From: JAVKFY01 sp040223615
GTDB lineage: Bacteria > Pseudomonadota > Alphaproteobacteria > GCA-2731375
Length of the DNA: 64,000 nucleotides
NCBI GenBank assembly: GCA_040223615.1
Contig: JAVKFY010000005.1
Location: forward strand, 1-64,000
Direction of reading: 5' to 3'
Part shown: in pieces, positions 41,891 to 50,881 of the stretch
How the letters are laid out: every line of letters begins with the position of its first letter
Numbering within the stretch: position 1 is the first letter of the stretch
Notes under the pieces: generated by a model
Told to the model about the DNA's origin: nothing
Database searches by the model: none
What the model saw: only the letters and a program-made list of their open reading frames with translations
Program-made: the position numbers and the translations under genes

Positions 41891-44800
41891 TCAGCCGGCC
41901 GCCTGACGCGGCGCTGGGCCGCCGAGCTGGCGTTGCAACAGATGGGCGTAGAGCCCGCCCTTGGCCAGCAACTCCTCGTGCCGGCCGCTCTCCACCACCC
42001 GCCCGGCATCCAGCACCACGATGCGGTCGGCGGCGCGCACGGTCGACAGCCGATGTGCGATGACGATGGTGGTGCGGCTCGCCATCAAGGTATCGAGGGC
42101 CTGTCGCACCAGCGCCTCGCTGGCGGCATCCAGGTGCGACGTGGCTTCGTCGAGGATCAGGATCGGCGCGTCCTTCAGGAACGCGCGGGCAATGGCGACG
42201 CGCTGACGCTGACCGCCGGAAAGCTGCGTGCCGCGCTCGCCGACCGGCGTGTCGAGCCCGGCCGGCAGGCTCGCCACCAGGTCGCCCAGCGCCGCCTGTC
42301 GCAGCGCCGCCATCACCTCGTCGTCACTGGCGTCGGGCCGGGCCAGCCGGATGTTGTCGCCCAGCGACGCGTTGAACAGGTAGGTGTCCTGCGCCACCAG
42401 AGCGACATGCTGGCGCAAGGTGTCGAGATTCAGGTCCCAGACGTCGACGCCGCCAACCTCGATGCGGCCGGCGTCAGGATCCCAGAACCGCATCAGCAGG
42501 TGCGCCGCCGTGGTCTTGCCGGCGCCCGACGGGCCGACAATGGCCAGCGTCGAGCCGGCCGGTGCAACGAAGCCGACATCGCGCAGCGCCGGACGCACGG
42601 CATCGGGATAGCGGAAGTCGACCTGGTCGAAGCTGACCGACAGGCCGCCGTCGTTGGCCAGCGCGTCGCGCGGTCCGTCGCTGACCGCCGGCACCTCGCG
42701 GTCGACGGCGGTCAGGCGCCGGGTCGAAGCCAGCGTCTCGGCGAGCTGCCGCCCAATCTGCGCGATCTCCGAGATCGGCAGGAAGGCGGCCATCGCCATC
42801 AGGGTGAACAGCGGCAGCAGCCCGCGGTCGATCTCGCCCGCCGCGGCCAGGCTGGCGCCGGTCACCACCACGGCCAGGCCGCCCAGGCCGGTCGCCACCT
42901 CCAAAATCGCGGACTGCGCCGTCAAGTCGCGGAAGAACGGCATGCGCAGCGCGTGGTGACGCTTGACCGCGTCGACGAAGGCGCGCCGGCGCGTGCCGGC
43001 CTGCTGGAAGGCGGCGATCTCCAGCAGGCCCTGGATGGTATCGGTGATGGTCGCGTTGAGGTCGCCCAGCGCTTCGGCCGCGCGGCTGCCGAGACGGTCG
43101 ACCCGGCCGCGCGCCAGGAACGGGCTCACCGCCACCGCCGCCAGAAACGGCAGCAACGCCAGTGCCAGCGGCCAGCCGAACCACAACAGCAGCGCCAGCA
43201 CCGCGCCGGGCACCAGCACCGCCACGACGGCCGGCGCCACGGTGTGGGCGAAGAAATACTCGACCTTCTCCACGTCCTGCGTCGCCATCGCGACCAGGTC
43301 GCCGCTGCGCCGGCGCAGCAGATACGCGGGTGCCAGCTTGTCCAGCTTCTCGTAGAGCGCGATGCGCATCTCGGCCAGCAGCCGGAACGCCATGTCGTGC
43401 GCCAGCCAGCTTTCCAGCCAGTGCAGCAGGCCGGCCAGCGGCGCCAGCACGGCAAGCGCGATCACCAGCCCGCCGAACGGCTCGCCGGCCCGCACCGCGG
43501 CGACGATCAGCGCGCTGACCGCGCCGACGCCGATGAACGCCAGCACCCGGGCCACGCCGAGCGCCAGGGTCGCGCCCATCTTGCCCTTCCAGGGCAGGAT
43601 CAGCCGGGTCAGCGTGGCGATCGCCTGGCCCCAGCCCATGCCTTCCGCGGCGACTATCTCCGAGGCTTGTGGTGTCGCCGTGCCGGCCGGGCCGTCGTCG
43701 CGGTCGGTCTCCAGCGGCATGACCTCGGCCAGCGGCGCGCCGTCGCGCGCTTCCGCCGCCTGCGCCGACATCAGCAGGTGATAGGCGCCGCCGGCGCGCA
43801 GCAATTCGTCATGACCGCCGCTCTCCGCCACCTTGCCCTGGTCGAGCACCAGGATGCGGTCGCAGTCGATCACCGACGACAGCCGGTGCGCGAAGATCAA
43901 CGTGGTGCGCCCGGTCATCAGCCGGTTCAGGGCCTGCTGTATCGTTGCCTCGTTCTCCGCGTCGACCGATGACAGCGCCTCGTCGAGCAGCAGGATCGGC
44001 GCGTCGCGCAGCAGCGCGCGGGCGATGGCGAGCCGCTGGCGCTGGCCGCCGGACAGCCGCAGGCCGCGCTCGCCGATCACCGTGTCGTAGCCCTGCGGCA
44101 GGCGCATGATGAACTCGTCGGCGTTGGCGTCACGTGCGGCCTGGCGCAGTTCGTCCAGGCTGGCGTCTGCCTTGCCCAGGCGCAGGTTGTCCGCGACGGT
44201 GCCGTAGAACAGGAAGGCGTCCTGCTGCACCACCGCGACCTGCGCTCTTAGTCGCGAGAATGACAGGCTGCGCAAGTCATGGCCGCCGAGACGGATGGCG
44301 CCGGCGTCCGGATCGTGGAAGCGCAGCAGCAGCTTGGCGATGGTGGACTTGCCGGCGCCGCTCGCGCCCACGATGCCGACGCGCTCGCCGGCCGCGATGT
44401 GGAAATCGAGCCCGTCATGCGCCCGGCGCGGCGCGCCTGGATAGGCGAACACCACATCGTCGAAATCGATGGTCGGCGCCAGCACCGCCTCGGCCGGCAG
44501 CCTGTCGTCGCCGTCGCCCAGCGGCGGCGTCGCGTCGAGAATGCGAAACACCGCGCCGGCGGCGGACTGGCCGACCATGCCCTGGTGCAATAGCGCGCGC
44601 AGGTCGCGCAGCGGGCGGAACACTTCCACGCCCAGCATCAGCACGATCAGCAGCACGGCTAGGCTCATCTCGCCGGCCTCGACCCGCCAGGCGCCGATCA
44701 CCAGCGCCGCGCCGGCGCCGACGGCGATGCCGACATCGGTGATGCCTCGCGCCAGCGCGTTGGTCGCCAGCACCCACATGGTGGCCCGGAACAGCTCGCG

Positions 44801-45475
44801 GGCGCGTTGCGCCAGCAGCCTGCCGCGCGCCGCCGATTGCCCGAACGCCTTCAGCGTCGCCAGCCCCTGCAGCGTGTCGAGGAAATCGGCGCCGAACGCG
44901 GCGTAGGCCTTCTGGCGCGACTGGGCGTTCTTCCGGTCCCAGGTGTGGAAGGCGGCCGGCGCGATCAGCGTGAACAGGGCGGCGATCAGCAGGCATAGTG
45001 CAACTGGTCCATCGAGGAACACCGCGACAGCGAAGATCACCACCGGCGTCGCGGCGGCAACGATGAGCTGCGGTAGGTACTGGCCGAAGTAGGTCTCGAG
45101 TTGCTCCACGCCGTCGATCATCGACAGCAGCACGTCGCCGGTGCGCTGGCTGGCGAAGTAGGCCGGCCCGAGCGCGTTCATGTGATCGTAAAGCTGTTGC
45201 CGGATCGCCAGCTGCACCGCCGCCGCGGTGCGGTGCGCCACCATCGTGCGGGCATATTCGAGCCAGCCGCGTAGGCCCATTGCGACGGCGGCGGCGACGA
45301 TTGGCCAGATCAGCTCGCTTAGCGGCCGTCCGGCGAACACCTGTGCCAGCAGCCAGCCGAGTAGCGCCAGCCGTGCGATTCCGGCGACCACAGCGAGCAG
45401 GCCGAGGCAGGCCGACCAGGCGATGGCGCCACGCAGGCCCTTGGTGAACTGCCAGAGGCGGGGATCGAAATACAT
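41891..45475 (-). CDS. Fused double ABC exporter (TMD-NBD-TMD-NBD), CydDC-like
   Basis: The 1194-residue protein is two complete half-transporters in one chain. Each half has a six-helix membrane domain and an ATPase with Walker A (GASGAGKS, then GPSGAGKT), signature LSGGQRQR, and Walker B (LLLDEALSS, then LILDEATSH). The halves look like CydD/CydC, which export glutathione/cysteine, but the fusion is unusual. The linker near residues 590-620 is Ala/Pro-rich. Divergent from the MFS gene; no cytochrome bd genes are near, so another substrate is possible. Confidence 0.85.
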   Translation of the reverse strand: MYFDPRLWQFTKGLRGAIAWSACLGLLAVVAGIARLALLGWLLAQVFAGRPLSELIWPIVAAAVAMGLRGWLEYARTMVAHRTAAAVQLAIRQQLYDHMNALGPAYFASQRTGDVLLSMIDGVEQLETYFGQYLPQLIVAAATPVVIFAVAVFLDGPVALCLLIAALFTLIAPAAFHTWDRKNAQSRQKAYAAFGADFLDTLQGLATLKAFGQSAARGRLLAQRARELFRATMWVLATNALARGITDVGIAVGAGAALVIGAWRVEAGEMSLAVLLIVLMLGVEVFRPLRDLRALLHQGMVGQSAAGAVFRILDATPPLGDGDDRLPAEAVLAPTIDFDDVVFAYPGAPRRAHDGLDFHIAAGERVGIVGASGAGKSTIAKLLLRFHDPDAGAIRLGGHDLRSLSFSRLRAQVAVVQQDAFLFYGTVADNLRLGKADASLDELRQAARDANADEFIMRLPQGYDTVIGERGLRLSGGQRQRLAIARALLRDAPILLLDEALSSVDAENEATIQQALNRLMTGRTTLIFAHRLSSVIDCDRILVLDQGKVAESGGHDELLRAGGAYHLLMSAQAAEARDGAPLAEVMPLETDRDDGPAGTATPQASEIVAAEGMGWGQAIATLTRLILPWKGKMGATLALGVARVLAFIGVGAVSALIVAAVRAGEPFGGLVIALAVLAPLAGLLHWLESWLAHDMAFRLLAEMRIALYEKLDKLAPAYLLRRRSGDLVAMATQDVEKVEYFFAHTVAPAVVAVLVPGAVLALLLWFGWPLALALLPFLAAVAVSPFLARGRVDRLGSRAAEALGDLNATITDTIQGLLEIAAFQQAGTRRRAFVDAVKRHHALRMPFFRDLTAQSAILEVATGLGGLAVVVTGASLAAAGEIDRGLLPLFTLMAMAAFLPISEIAQIGRQLAETLASTRRLTAVDREVPAVSDGPRDALANDGGLSVSFDQVDFRYPDAVRPALRDVGFVAPAGSTLAIVGPSGAGKTTAAHLLMRFWDPDAGRIEVGGVDVWDLNLDTLRQHVALVAQDTYLFNASLGDNIRLARPDASDDEVMAALRQAALGDLVASLPAGLDTPVGERGTQLSGGQRQRVAIARAFLKDAPILILDEATSHLDAASEALVRQALDTLMASRTTIVIAHRLSTVRAADRIVVLDAGRVVESGRHEELLAKGGLYAHLLQRQLGGPAPRQAAG

Positions 45476-45615
45476 GCCCGCAACCTACCACGGAGACGTC
45501 TGGTGCGAACGATTCGCAAGCATGACGAGTTCTTATAGGTGTCCCTAGAAAACGTCATGTCGCACGGGCCTGTTGCTCTATGGTCACGGCAGCGAGCCCG
45601 CACTACCGTCCCCGA

Positions 45616-47061
45616 ATGCCTAATTCTTCATCATCCTGGGCGGAGTTGTTCCGCGGTCGGCTGCTGCTGGTCACGGTGATCCTCAACCTGGGGGTCATGC
45701 TGCACGCCATCGACGTGTTCGTGATCGTCGCCATCCTGCCGACGGTGGTGGGCGAGATCGGCGGTGCCGGCTTCTACAGCTGGTCGATCATGATCTACAT
45801 GGTCGCCTCCATTGTCGGCGCGGCCAGCGCGGCCCGGCTGTCGTCGAACCTGAACCAGCGCCGCGCCTTCGTGCTGGCCGCCGTGCTGTTCCTGATCGGC
45901 ACAACCGGCACCGGGCTGGCGCCGACCATGTCGGCGCTGTTGCTCGGCCGGTTCGTGCAGGGGCTGGGCGGCGGGCTGGTGCTGTCGCTGTGCTACCAGC
46001 TGATCCGCGCGGTCTATCCGCCGTCGCTGCAGACCCTGGCTATCACCTCGGTTTCCGGCATCTGGGGTATCGCGGCGCTGCTTGGGCCGCTGTTCGGCGG
46101 CGTCATGGCCGAACTCGGCTGGTGGCGCGGTGCCTTCCTGATCCGCACGCCGATCCTGGTCGCCTTCGTGGTCGCGGCCTGGTACGCGGTGCCGGCGACC
46201 CAGGTCGATGCCGTCGGCCGCTGGCCGTGGCGCCGGCTGCTGCTGCTGTCGGTGGGCGTGATGCTGATCGGGCTCACCGGCCAGCTTGTCGCCGCCGCGG
46301 GCAAGGCCGGGCTGCTGCTGGCCGCGATCGCGGTGATCGCGCTGATGCTGCGGCTGGACGGCGCCGCGCCGAACCGCCTGTTCCCCTCGCATCCACTGAG
46401 CCTGAGCCATAAGGTCGGCGTCAGCTACTGGATGATCTTCCTGTACTCGACCTGCACCGGACAGGTGTCGATCTTCATTCCGCTAGGCGTGCAGGCGTTG
46501 CACGGCGTCAGCGCGCTCTACGCCGGCTACTTCCAGGCCGGACTGGCGCTGTCGTGGACGGCGGCGGCGATCCTGGTCGCCCGGTTCTCCGGCCGGCGGA
46601 TCGACTTCACCTTCGCCGTCGGCATGCCGGTCGCCACCGCCGGGCTGGCGACGCTCGCCTGGTTCGCCACGCCAGGGCCGCTGTGGGCGATTGCCGTGGG
46701 GTCGTGCGCGATCGGTTTCGGCATCGGCTTTTGTCACGCGCATCTGGTGGCCGGTGCGATGCAGGCGGCGCGGCCGGGCGAGGAGGGCGTGACCGCCGGG
46801 GCGATCCCGATGACCCAGTCGCTCGGCATCGCCGTCGGCGCGGCAATGGCGGGCATCGTCGCCAACTTTTTCGGTATGGCCAGCGGCCTCGACCGCGAGA
46901 CCGTGGCGACGGCGGTGCCGATGGTCTACGCGGTGGCGCTGGCCTCGCCGCTGCTGGCGATGCTCGCGTCGTGGCGGCTGCTGAGCCTACGCGCGCGCCG
47001 CGCCGATGATGGCGATGTTGCCGTGCAGGTGCAGGCAGGCGGCGGCCAGGCCGACCTCTGA
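45616..47061 (+). CDS. MFS transporter, EmrB/QacA-type
   Basis: The 481-residue permease has about 14 helices of the DHA2 drug-efflux type. The first helix includes LGVMLHAIDVFVIVAILP (motif D1) and later RFVQGLGGG (motif C-like). I use the second ATG (45616), as the first 12 residues from 45580 add a polar tail with no ribosome site. It ends inside the opposite methyltransferase gene by 75 bases. Substrate unknown. Confidence 0.8.
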   Translation: MPNSSSSWAELFRGRLLLVTVILNLGVMLHAIDVFVIVAILPTVVGEIGGAGFYSWSIMIYMVASIVGAASAARLSSNLNQRRAFVLAAVLFLIGTTGTGLAPTMSALLLGRFVQGLGGGLVLSLCYQLIRAVYPPSLQTLAITSVSGIWGIAALLGPLFGGVMAELGWWRGAFLIRTPILVAFVVAAWYAVPATQVDAVGRWPWRRLLLLSVGVMLIGLTGQLVAAAGKAGLLLAAIAVIALMLRLDGAAPNRLFPSHPLSLSHKVGVSYWMIFLYSTCTGQVSIFIPLGVQALHGVSALYAGYFQAGLALSWTAAAILVARFSGRRIDFTFAVGMPVATAGLATLAWFATPGPLWAIAVGSCAIGFGIGFCHAHLVAGAMQAARPGEEGVTAGAIPMTQSLGIAVGAAMAGIVANFFGMASGLDRETVATAVPMVYAVALASPLLAMLASWRLLSLRARRADDGDVAVQVQAGGGQADL

Positions 47062-47631
47062 CAGCCACGCGAAGTAATCCTGTAGCGGCGCCGGGCGGTT
47101 TTCGCTGCCGAGGTCTTCCACGTAGCTGTCGAAATCGCTGGCGCTGCGCATGCCGACGCCGTGCACGCGTTCCAGCCGGGCCCAGATCGCTTTCTGCGCC
47201 TCGAACAGCGCTGGCGCGGTGAGTCGGAGCCGGTCCATCACCAGCAGCACGCCCTTCGGCGCCAGCCGGTCGGCGGCCCAGGCCAGCACCCGTTGTTTCC
47301 CGTCGTCGTTCAGGTCGTGGAAGGTCAGCACGGTGACGATGGCGTCGAAGCTGCCGGCCGGCACGTCGAGCCCGCCGGGCGCGTCCAGGTCGCCTTCGAT
47401 CAGCGTCGCGCCCGGCACGTTCTTCGCGGCTTCCGCCAGCGACTCCGGCTTCATGTCGACGCCGACGAAACCGATGTCGTCGCGCTTGGCGTGCAGCAGG
47501 TGGCCGAGAAAGCCGGTGCCGCAGCCGAGGTCGAGGACGCGGCCCTTGGCCGGCACCGTCGCCGCCAGGATGTCGATGACGATGTCGAGCTGCTCGGCGC
47601 GGGTCGGGTGGCGTTGGATCGGGTCCTGCAT
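46987..47631 (-). CDS. SAM-dependent methyltransferase
   Basis: The 214-residue class I methyltransferase has VLDLGCGTGFLGHLL, acidic residue in GVDMKPES, and LTFHDLNDDGK. The N-terminal MQDPIQRHPTR is short and polar. It is followed 9 bases away by the GT39-like gene on the same strand (upstream on minus), so they form a two-gene unit. Its last 75 bases overlap the end of the convergent MFS gene. Confidence 0.8.
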   Translation of the reverse strand: MQDPIQRHPTRAEQLDIVIDILAATVPAKGRVLDLGCGTGFLGHLLHAKRDDIGFVGVDMKPESLAEAAKNVPGATLIEGDLDAPGGLDVPAGSFDAIVTVLTFHDLNDDGKQRVLAWAADRLAPKGVLLVMDRLRLTAPALFEAQKAIWARLERVHGVGMRSASDFDSYVEDLGSENRPAPLQDYFAWLSEVGLAAACLHLHGNIAIIGAARA

Positions 47632-47640
47632 CGGCTTCCT

Positions 47641-49476
47641 CTAGCGTTCCACGAATATTCGCCGCGCGCCGAAGCTGTGGCGCCGACCGTCGGCATAGGT
47701 TAGCCGGATTTCGACCTTGTGGCGCCCGGTACGCAGGTCGGCGGCGTCCAGCCAGGCATGGAAGCCGACACGCGGTCGGTTCGGATCGGCCAGGCCGGGG
47801 CGGAGCAGTCGCTCCGGCCACGGATCGCCGTAGCGCAATGCCTGTGCCTGGCCATCGATCAGCACGTCGGCGCCGGCGACGCCGGCTTCGTCCATTGCCC
47901 AGCCCAGCACCTCGAAGCGCCCGTCGACCCGCTCCCCTCGCTTCGGGCGGGCGAGATAGTGCCGGGGCAGGGCGGGGCAGTCGGAACTGAACCCGCCAAT
48001 CACGCCCGCCAGCAGCCTTACTGCGTGACGGTCCGCCGGCAGGATGGTCTCGCCGAGATCGCGCAAGTTGCCGAACACCGTGCACAGGTGCGCCAGCCGC
48101 GCGATCTCCTCTGTGTCGTGATAGGCGAAGTCCGGCACCGGCAGCACGATCAGCGCCTCGGCGCCGGCGTGGTCGGCGAGCAGCCCGGTTTCGTCGCGGC
48201 GCCAATGCGCGAACGAGGCGCCGTAGCCATTCTGCCAGTTCAATTCGTGCTCCAGAACGTAGACCGGCAGATCCGGGTACAGCCGCGCCAGTGCGCCGGC
48301 CGGCCGGTAATGGCCAACGACCAGCACGCCTGCCTGTTCGCGGTGCGCGTCGATGACCGGTACGAGGCGTTCCCAGGCGACGATCTCGTGGTCGGCGATC
48401 AGCCGCTGGGTCAGCGGTGTGAACAGCCGCTCCGGCCATGCCGCCGCCGCGACGTAGCCGAGCATCGCCAGCGTGCCCAGCCCCGCCGTCGCCGGCACCA
48501 GCCAGCGCCAGTGCCCGAGCTTGCCCAGCACCGCCGGCACCCCGGCCAGCAGGACCAGGTAACCCGGCAGCGGCCAGTGCGCCGTCGCGTGGTCCAGGTC
48601 GGCGAACGGCGTCAGCAGGAAGTAGATACCGGCCATCACCGCGCCGGCGGTCGCCAGCCAGGCTGCGACGGCGTCGCGCCGGCGCGCCAGCAGCAGCAGT
48701 GCCGCGATCAAGGCCGCGAACAGCAGCGGCGTGGTCACCGCCGCCTGCTCCAATGTGAAGCGCAACCCCTTGGGCTGGAAGCGCCAGGGATTGCGATCGA
48801 TGAAATGGTAGCGCAGCGGGTCGGCACCGACCTCGATCACGAACCAAAGTGTCGGCAGCGCCCCCAGCACCCCGATGGCGGCGGCGACCCACGGCCCCGG
48901 TCGGCGCCACAGCCGGCGCCCGCTGGGAGCCAACAGCATGAAGACGACAATCGCCGCCGGCAGGGTGACGAAACGGTAGTGCGTCAGCAGCCCGACCGCG
49001 CAGGCCGCGCCGAGCACCGGCCACGGCCATAGCGCGTCGTCGCGCAGGGCTCGCGCGAACGCCGCCGCCGCGACCAGCATCGCCAGCACCATCGGCGTGT
49101 CGTGAAAGGCGTTCAGGCCGAGCAGCGCGCCCAGCGGTAGCAGCATCGCCAGCCCGGCGGCGGTCAGAGCCTCACGCCGCGCGCTCACCTGCCGTGCCAG
49201 CGCGTAGACCGCCACCGGCACCAGCGCCCCCAGCGTCAGGAACGGCGCCCGTGCGCCGAGCAGCGTGTCGCCGAGCAGCCACCGTCCGGCGGCGACCAGC
49301 AGCGGCGTCAGGCCCGGCTTGTCCGGATAGACCAGCGCCGGGAACTCGGCCGCGATCCAGTAGTAGCCCTCGTCGTAATGCAGCTCCAGCGTCGCCGCCA
49401 GCACCAGCTTTGCCGCCAGCAAGCCCAGCCATAGTCCGGCCACGGCCCAGAACAGGCGTTGTGACGACGAGTTCAT
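47641..49476 (-). CDS. GT39/ArnT-like membrane glycosyltransferase
   Basis: The 611-residue protein has a first hydrophobic helix, the catalytic-loop motif YDEGYYWIAAEFPALVYPDKP (Asp-Glu after helix 1), and then about ten more helices. That is the PMT_2/ArnT pattern of lipid-phosphate-sugar transferases. The C-terminal ~200 residues are soluble. The start at 49476 follows the family; the longer frame is shadow. It probably adds a lipid-carried sugar to a surface glycan or protein. Confidence 0.75.
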   Translation of the reverse strand: MNSSSQRLFWAVAGLWLGLLAAKLVLAATLELHYDEGYYWIAAEFPALVYPDKPGLTPLLVAAGRWLLGDTLLGARAPFLTLGALVPVAVYALARQVSARREALTAAGLAMLLPLGALLGLNAFHDTPMVLAMLVAAAAFARALRDDALWPWPVLGAACAVGLLTHYRFVTLPAAIVVFMLLAPSGRRLWRRPGPWVAAAIGVLGALPTLWFVIEVGADPLRYHFIDRNPWRFQPKGLRFTLEQAAVTTPLLFAALIAALLLLARRRDAVAAWLATAGAVMAGIYFLLTPFADLDHATAHWPLPGYLVLLAGVPAVLGKLGHWRWLVPATAGLGTLAMLGYVAAAAWPERLFTPLTQRLIADHEIVAWERLVPVIDAHREQAGVLVVGHYRPAGALARLYPDLPVYVLEHELNWQNGYGASFAHWRRDETGLLADHAGAEALIVLPVPDFAYHDTEEIARLAHLCTVFGNLRDLGETILPADRHAVRLLAGVIGGFSSDCPALPRHYLARPKRGERVDGRFEVLGWAMDEAGVAGADVLIDGQAQALRYGDPWPERLLRPGLADPNRPRVGFHAWLDAADLRTGRHKVEIRLTYADGRRHSFGARRIFVER

Positions 49477-49555
49477 CGACAAGCCGTATCGGCCGGCGCC
49501 TCGACAGGCAAGGTACGATCGCCGAGAGTTGCACGACCATGTGGAGCACCGCGCG

Positions 49556-50335
49556 ATGACCATGCCCGCCGTCTTTCTCGGCCACGGCTCGCCGATGAAC
49601 GCCATCGAGGACAACGACTGGCGCCGTGCCTGGGGCGTGCTCGGTTCGGCGTTGCCGCGGCCGCGCGCGGTGTTGTGCGTGTCGGCGCACTGGGAAACGC
49701 GCGGCATCGGTCTCACCGCCGATAGTCGGCCGGAGACCATCCACGACTTCGGCGGCTTCCCGCAGCCGCTGTTCGACGTGCAATACCCGGCGCCTGGCGA
49801 TAGCTGGCTGGTCGAGCGAGTGCAGACACTGCTGCGCCCGGCGCAGGCGCACGCGGTCAAAGGGCGTGGCTTCGACCACGGCATGTGGGGCGTCCTGCGG
49901 CCGATGTATCCCGACGCCGACGTGCCGGTGGTGCAGCTCAGCCTCGACATGTCGCAGACACCGCAGGGACACTTCGAGCTCGGCAAGCGGCTGCGGCCGC
50001 TGCGCGCCGAGGGCGTTCTGATCGTCGGCTCCGGCAACATCGTGCACAACCTGATGCTGCGCGGTCGCTATCCGGAGCCGGCAGACTGGGCGGTGCGGTT
50101 CGATGCCGCGATCCGCCAGGCAATCGAAGGCGGTGCCTACGACCAGGTGATCGACTATCCCGGCCGTGGCCAGGACGCGATGCTCTCCGTCCCGACGCCG
50201 GAACACTACCTGCCGCTGCTTTACGTGCTGGGCGCGGCGACGGCGAAGGACCGGTTGCGCTTCTTCAGCACCGACGTGTTCAGCACAATGTCGATGACCT
50301 CGGTGGTGTTCGAGCCGGGCGAAGGCGCGACATAG
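49556..50335 (+). CDS. ygiD: LigB-family extradiol dioxygenase, YgiD/DOPA type
   Basis: The 259-residue enzyme starts MTMPAVFLGHGSP, with metal His in GHGSP and the cluster of further His (SAHWE, FDHGMWG, NIVHNL). It matches 4,5-DOPA dioxygenase extradiol of E. coli in length and motifs. It would cleave a catechol ring; the physiological substrate is unknown. Divergent from the GT39-like gene by about 80 bases. Confidence 0.85.
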   Translation: MTMPAVFLGHGSPMNAIEDNDWRRAWGVLGSALPRPRAVLCVSAHWETRGIGLTADSRPETIHDFGGFPQPLFDVQYPAPGDSWLVERVQTLLRPAQAHAVKGRGFDHGMWGVLRPMYPDADVPVVQLSLDMSQTPQGHFELGKRLRPLRAEGVLIVGSGNIVHNLMLRGRYPEPADWAVRFDAAIRQAIEGGAYDQVIDYPGRGQDAMLSVPTPEHYLPLLYVLGAATAKDRLRFFSTDVFSTMSMTSVVFEPGEGAT

Positions 50336-50380
50336 CGTTCCGGCCGACTCCGGTTATGGTCAACCGAAGGGGGATTCACC

Positions 50381-50629
50381 ATGCCGCAAAGCAAGCCCAT
50401 CGCGCTGGTATTCATGTTCGGCGCGCTGATCGATCTTGGCGTCAGCATCTATTTTTTCATCGCCGGTGACGACGACATCGACCTGATCGTCGCGGTTGGC
50501 TGTCTGTTTTCCGCTGCGATCCTGTTCTTCGTCGGACTCGGCTTCATGCCCGGCGAGCGCGGCACGAGTTCGTCGAGCCGCGACAATTGGGACCACACCC
50601 ACTCCGACTGGGACAGCACGGACGACTAG
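50381..50629 (+). CDS. Small two-helix membrane protein
   Basis: The 82-residue protein has helices at about residues 6-26 and 31-53 and a polar Ser/Asp/His-rich tail (DHTHSDWDSTDD). It is followed 3 bases later by a similar tiny gene. No family is recognised. Confidence 0.6.
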   Translation: MPQSKPIALVFMFGALIDLGVSIYFFIAGDDDIDLIVAVGCLFSAAILFFVGLGFMPGERGTSSSSRDNWDHTHSDWDSTDD

Positions 50630-50632
50630 GAC

Positions 50633-50878
50633 ATGGCAAACCGCAAGCGACTGGTCGGCGTGGTCGGTGGTCTCGGGGTCGCCGCCGTCGGCGTGCTGCT
50701 GCTGACGATGGAGGGCGACGGCCAGTTCGAGATCGGCATGGCCCTGATCCCCATTGGCCTGATCCTGTCCTTCGTCGTCGGCCTGGGCCGCACGCGAAAG
50801 GGCGCCGCCGACAACAGCAACGACGACTACCAGTTCGACCAGGATCGCTACACCGGCCTCGACGACGATGACGACTAG
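50633..50878 (+). CDS. Small two-helix membrane protein (second of a pair)
   Basis: The 81-residue protein has helices at about residues 5-25 and 31-50 and an acidic tail ending DDDD. Its layout repeats the previous gene, suggesting a heteromeric pair or an old duplication, though sequence identity is low. It ends 3 bases before the ligase gene on the other strand. Confidence 0.6.
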   Translation: MANRKRLVGVVGGLGVAAVGVLLLTMEGDGQFEIGMALIPIGLILSFVVGLGRTRKGAADNSNDDYQFDQDRYTGLDDDDD

Positions 50879-50881
50879 CGC

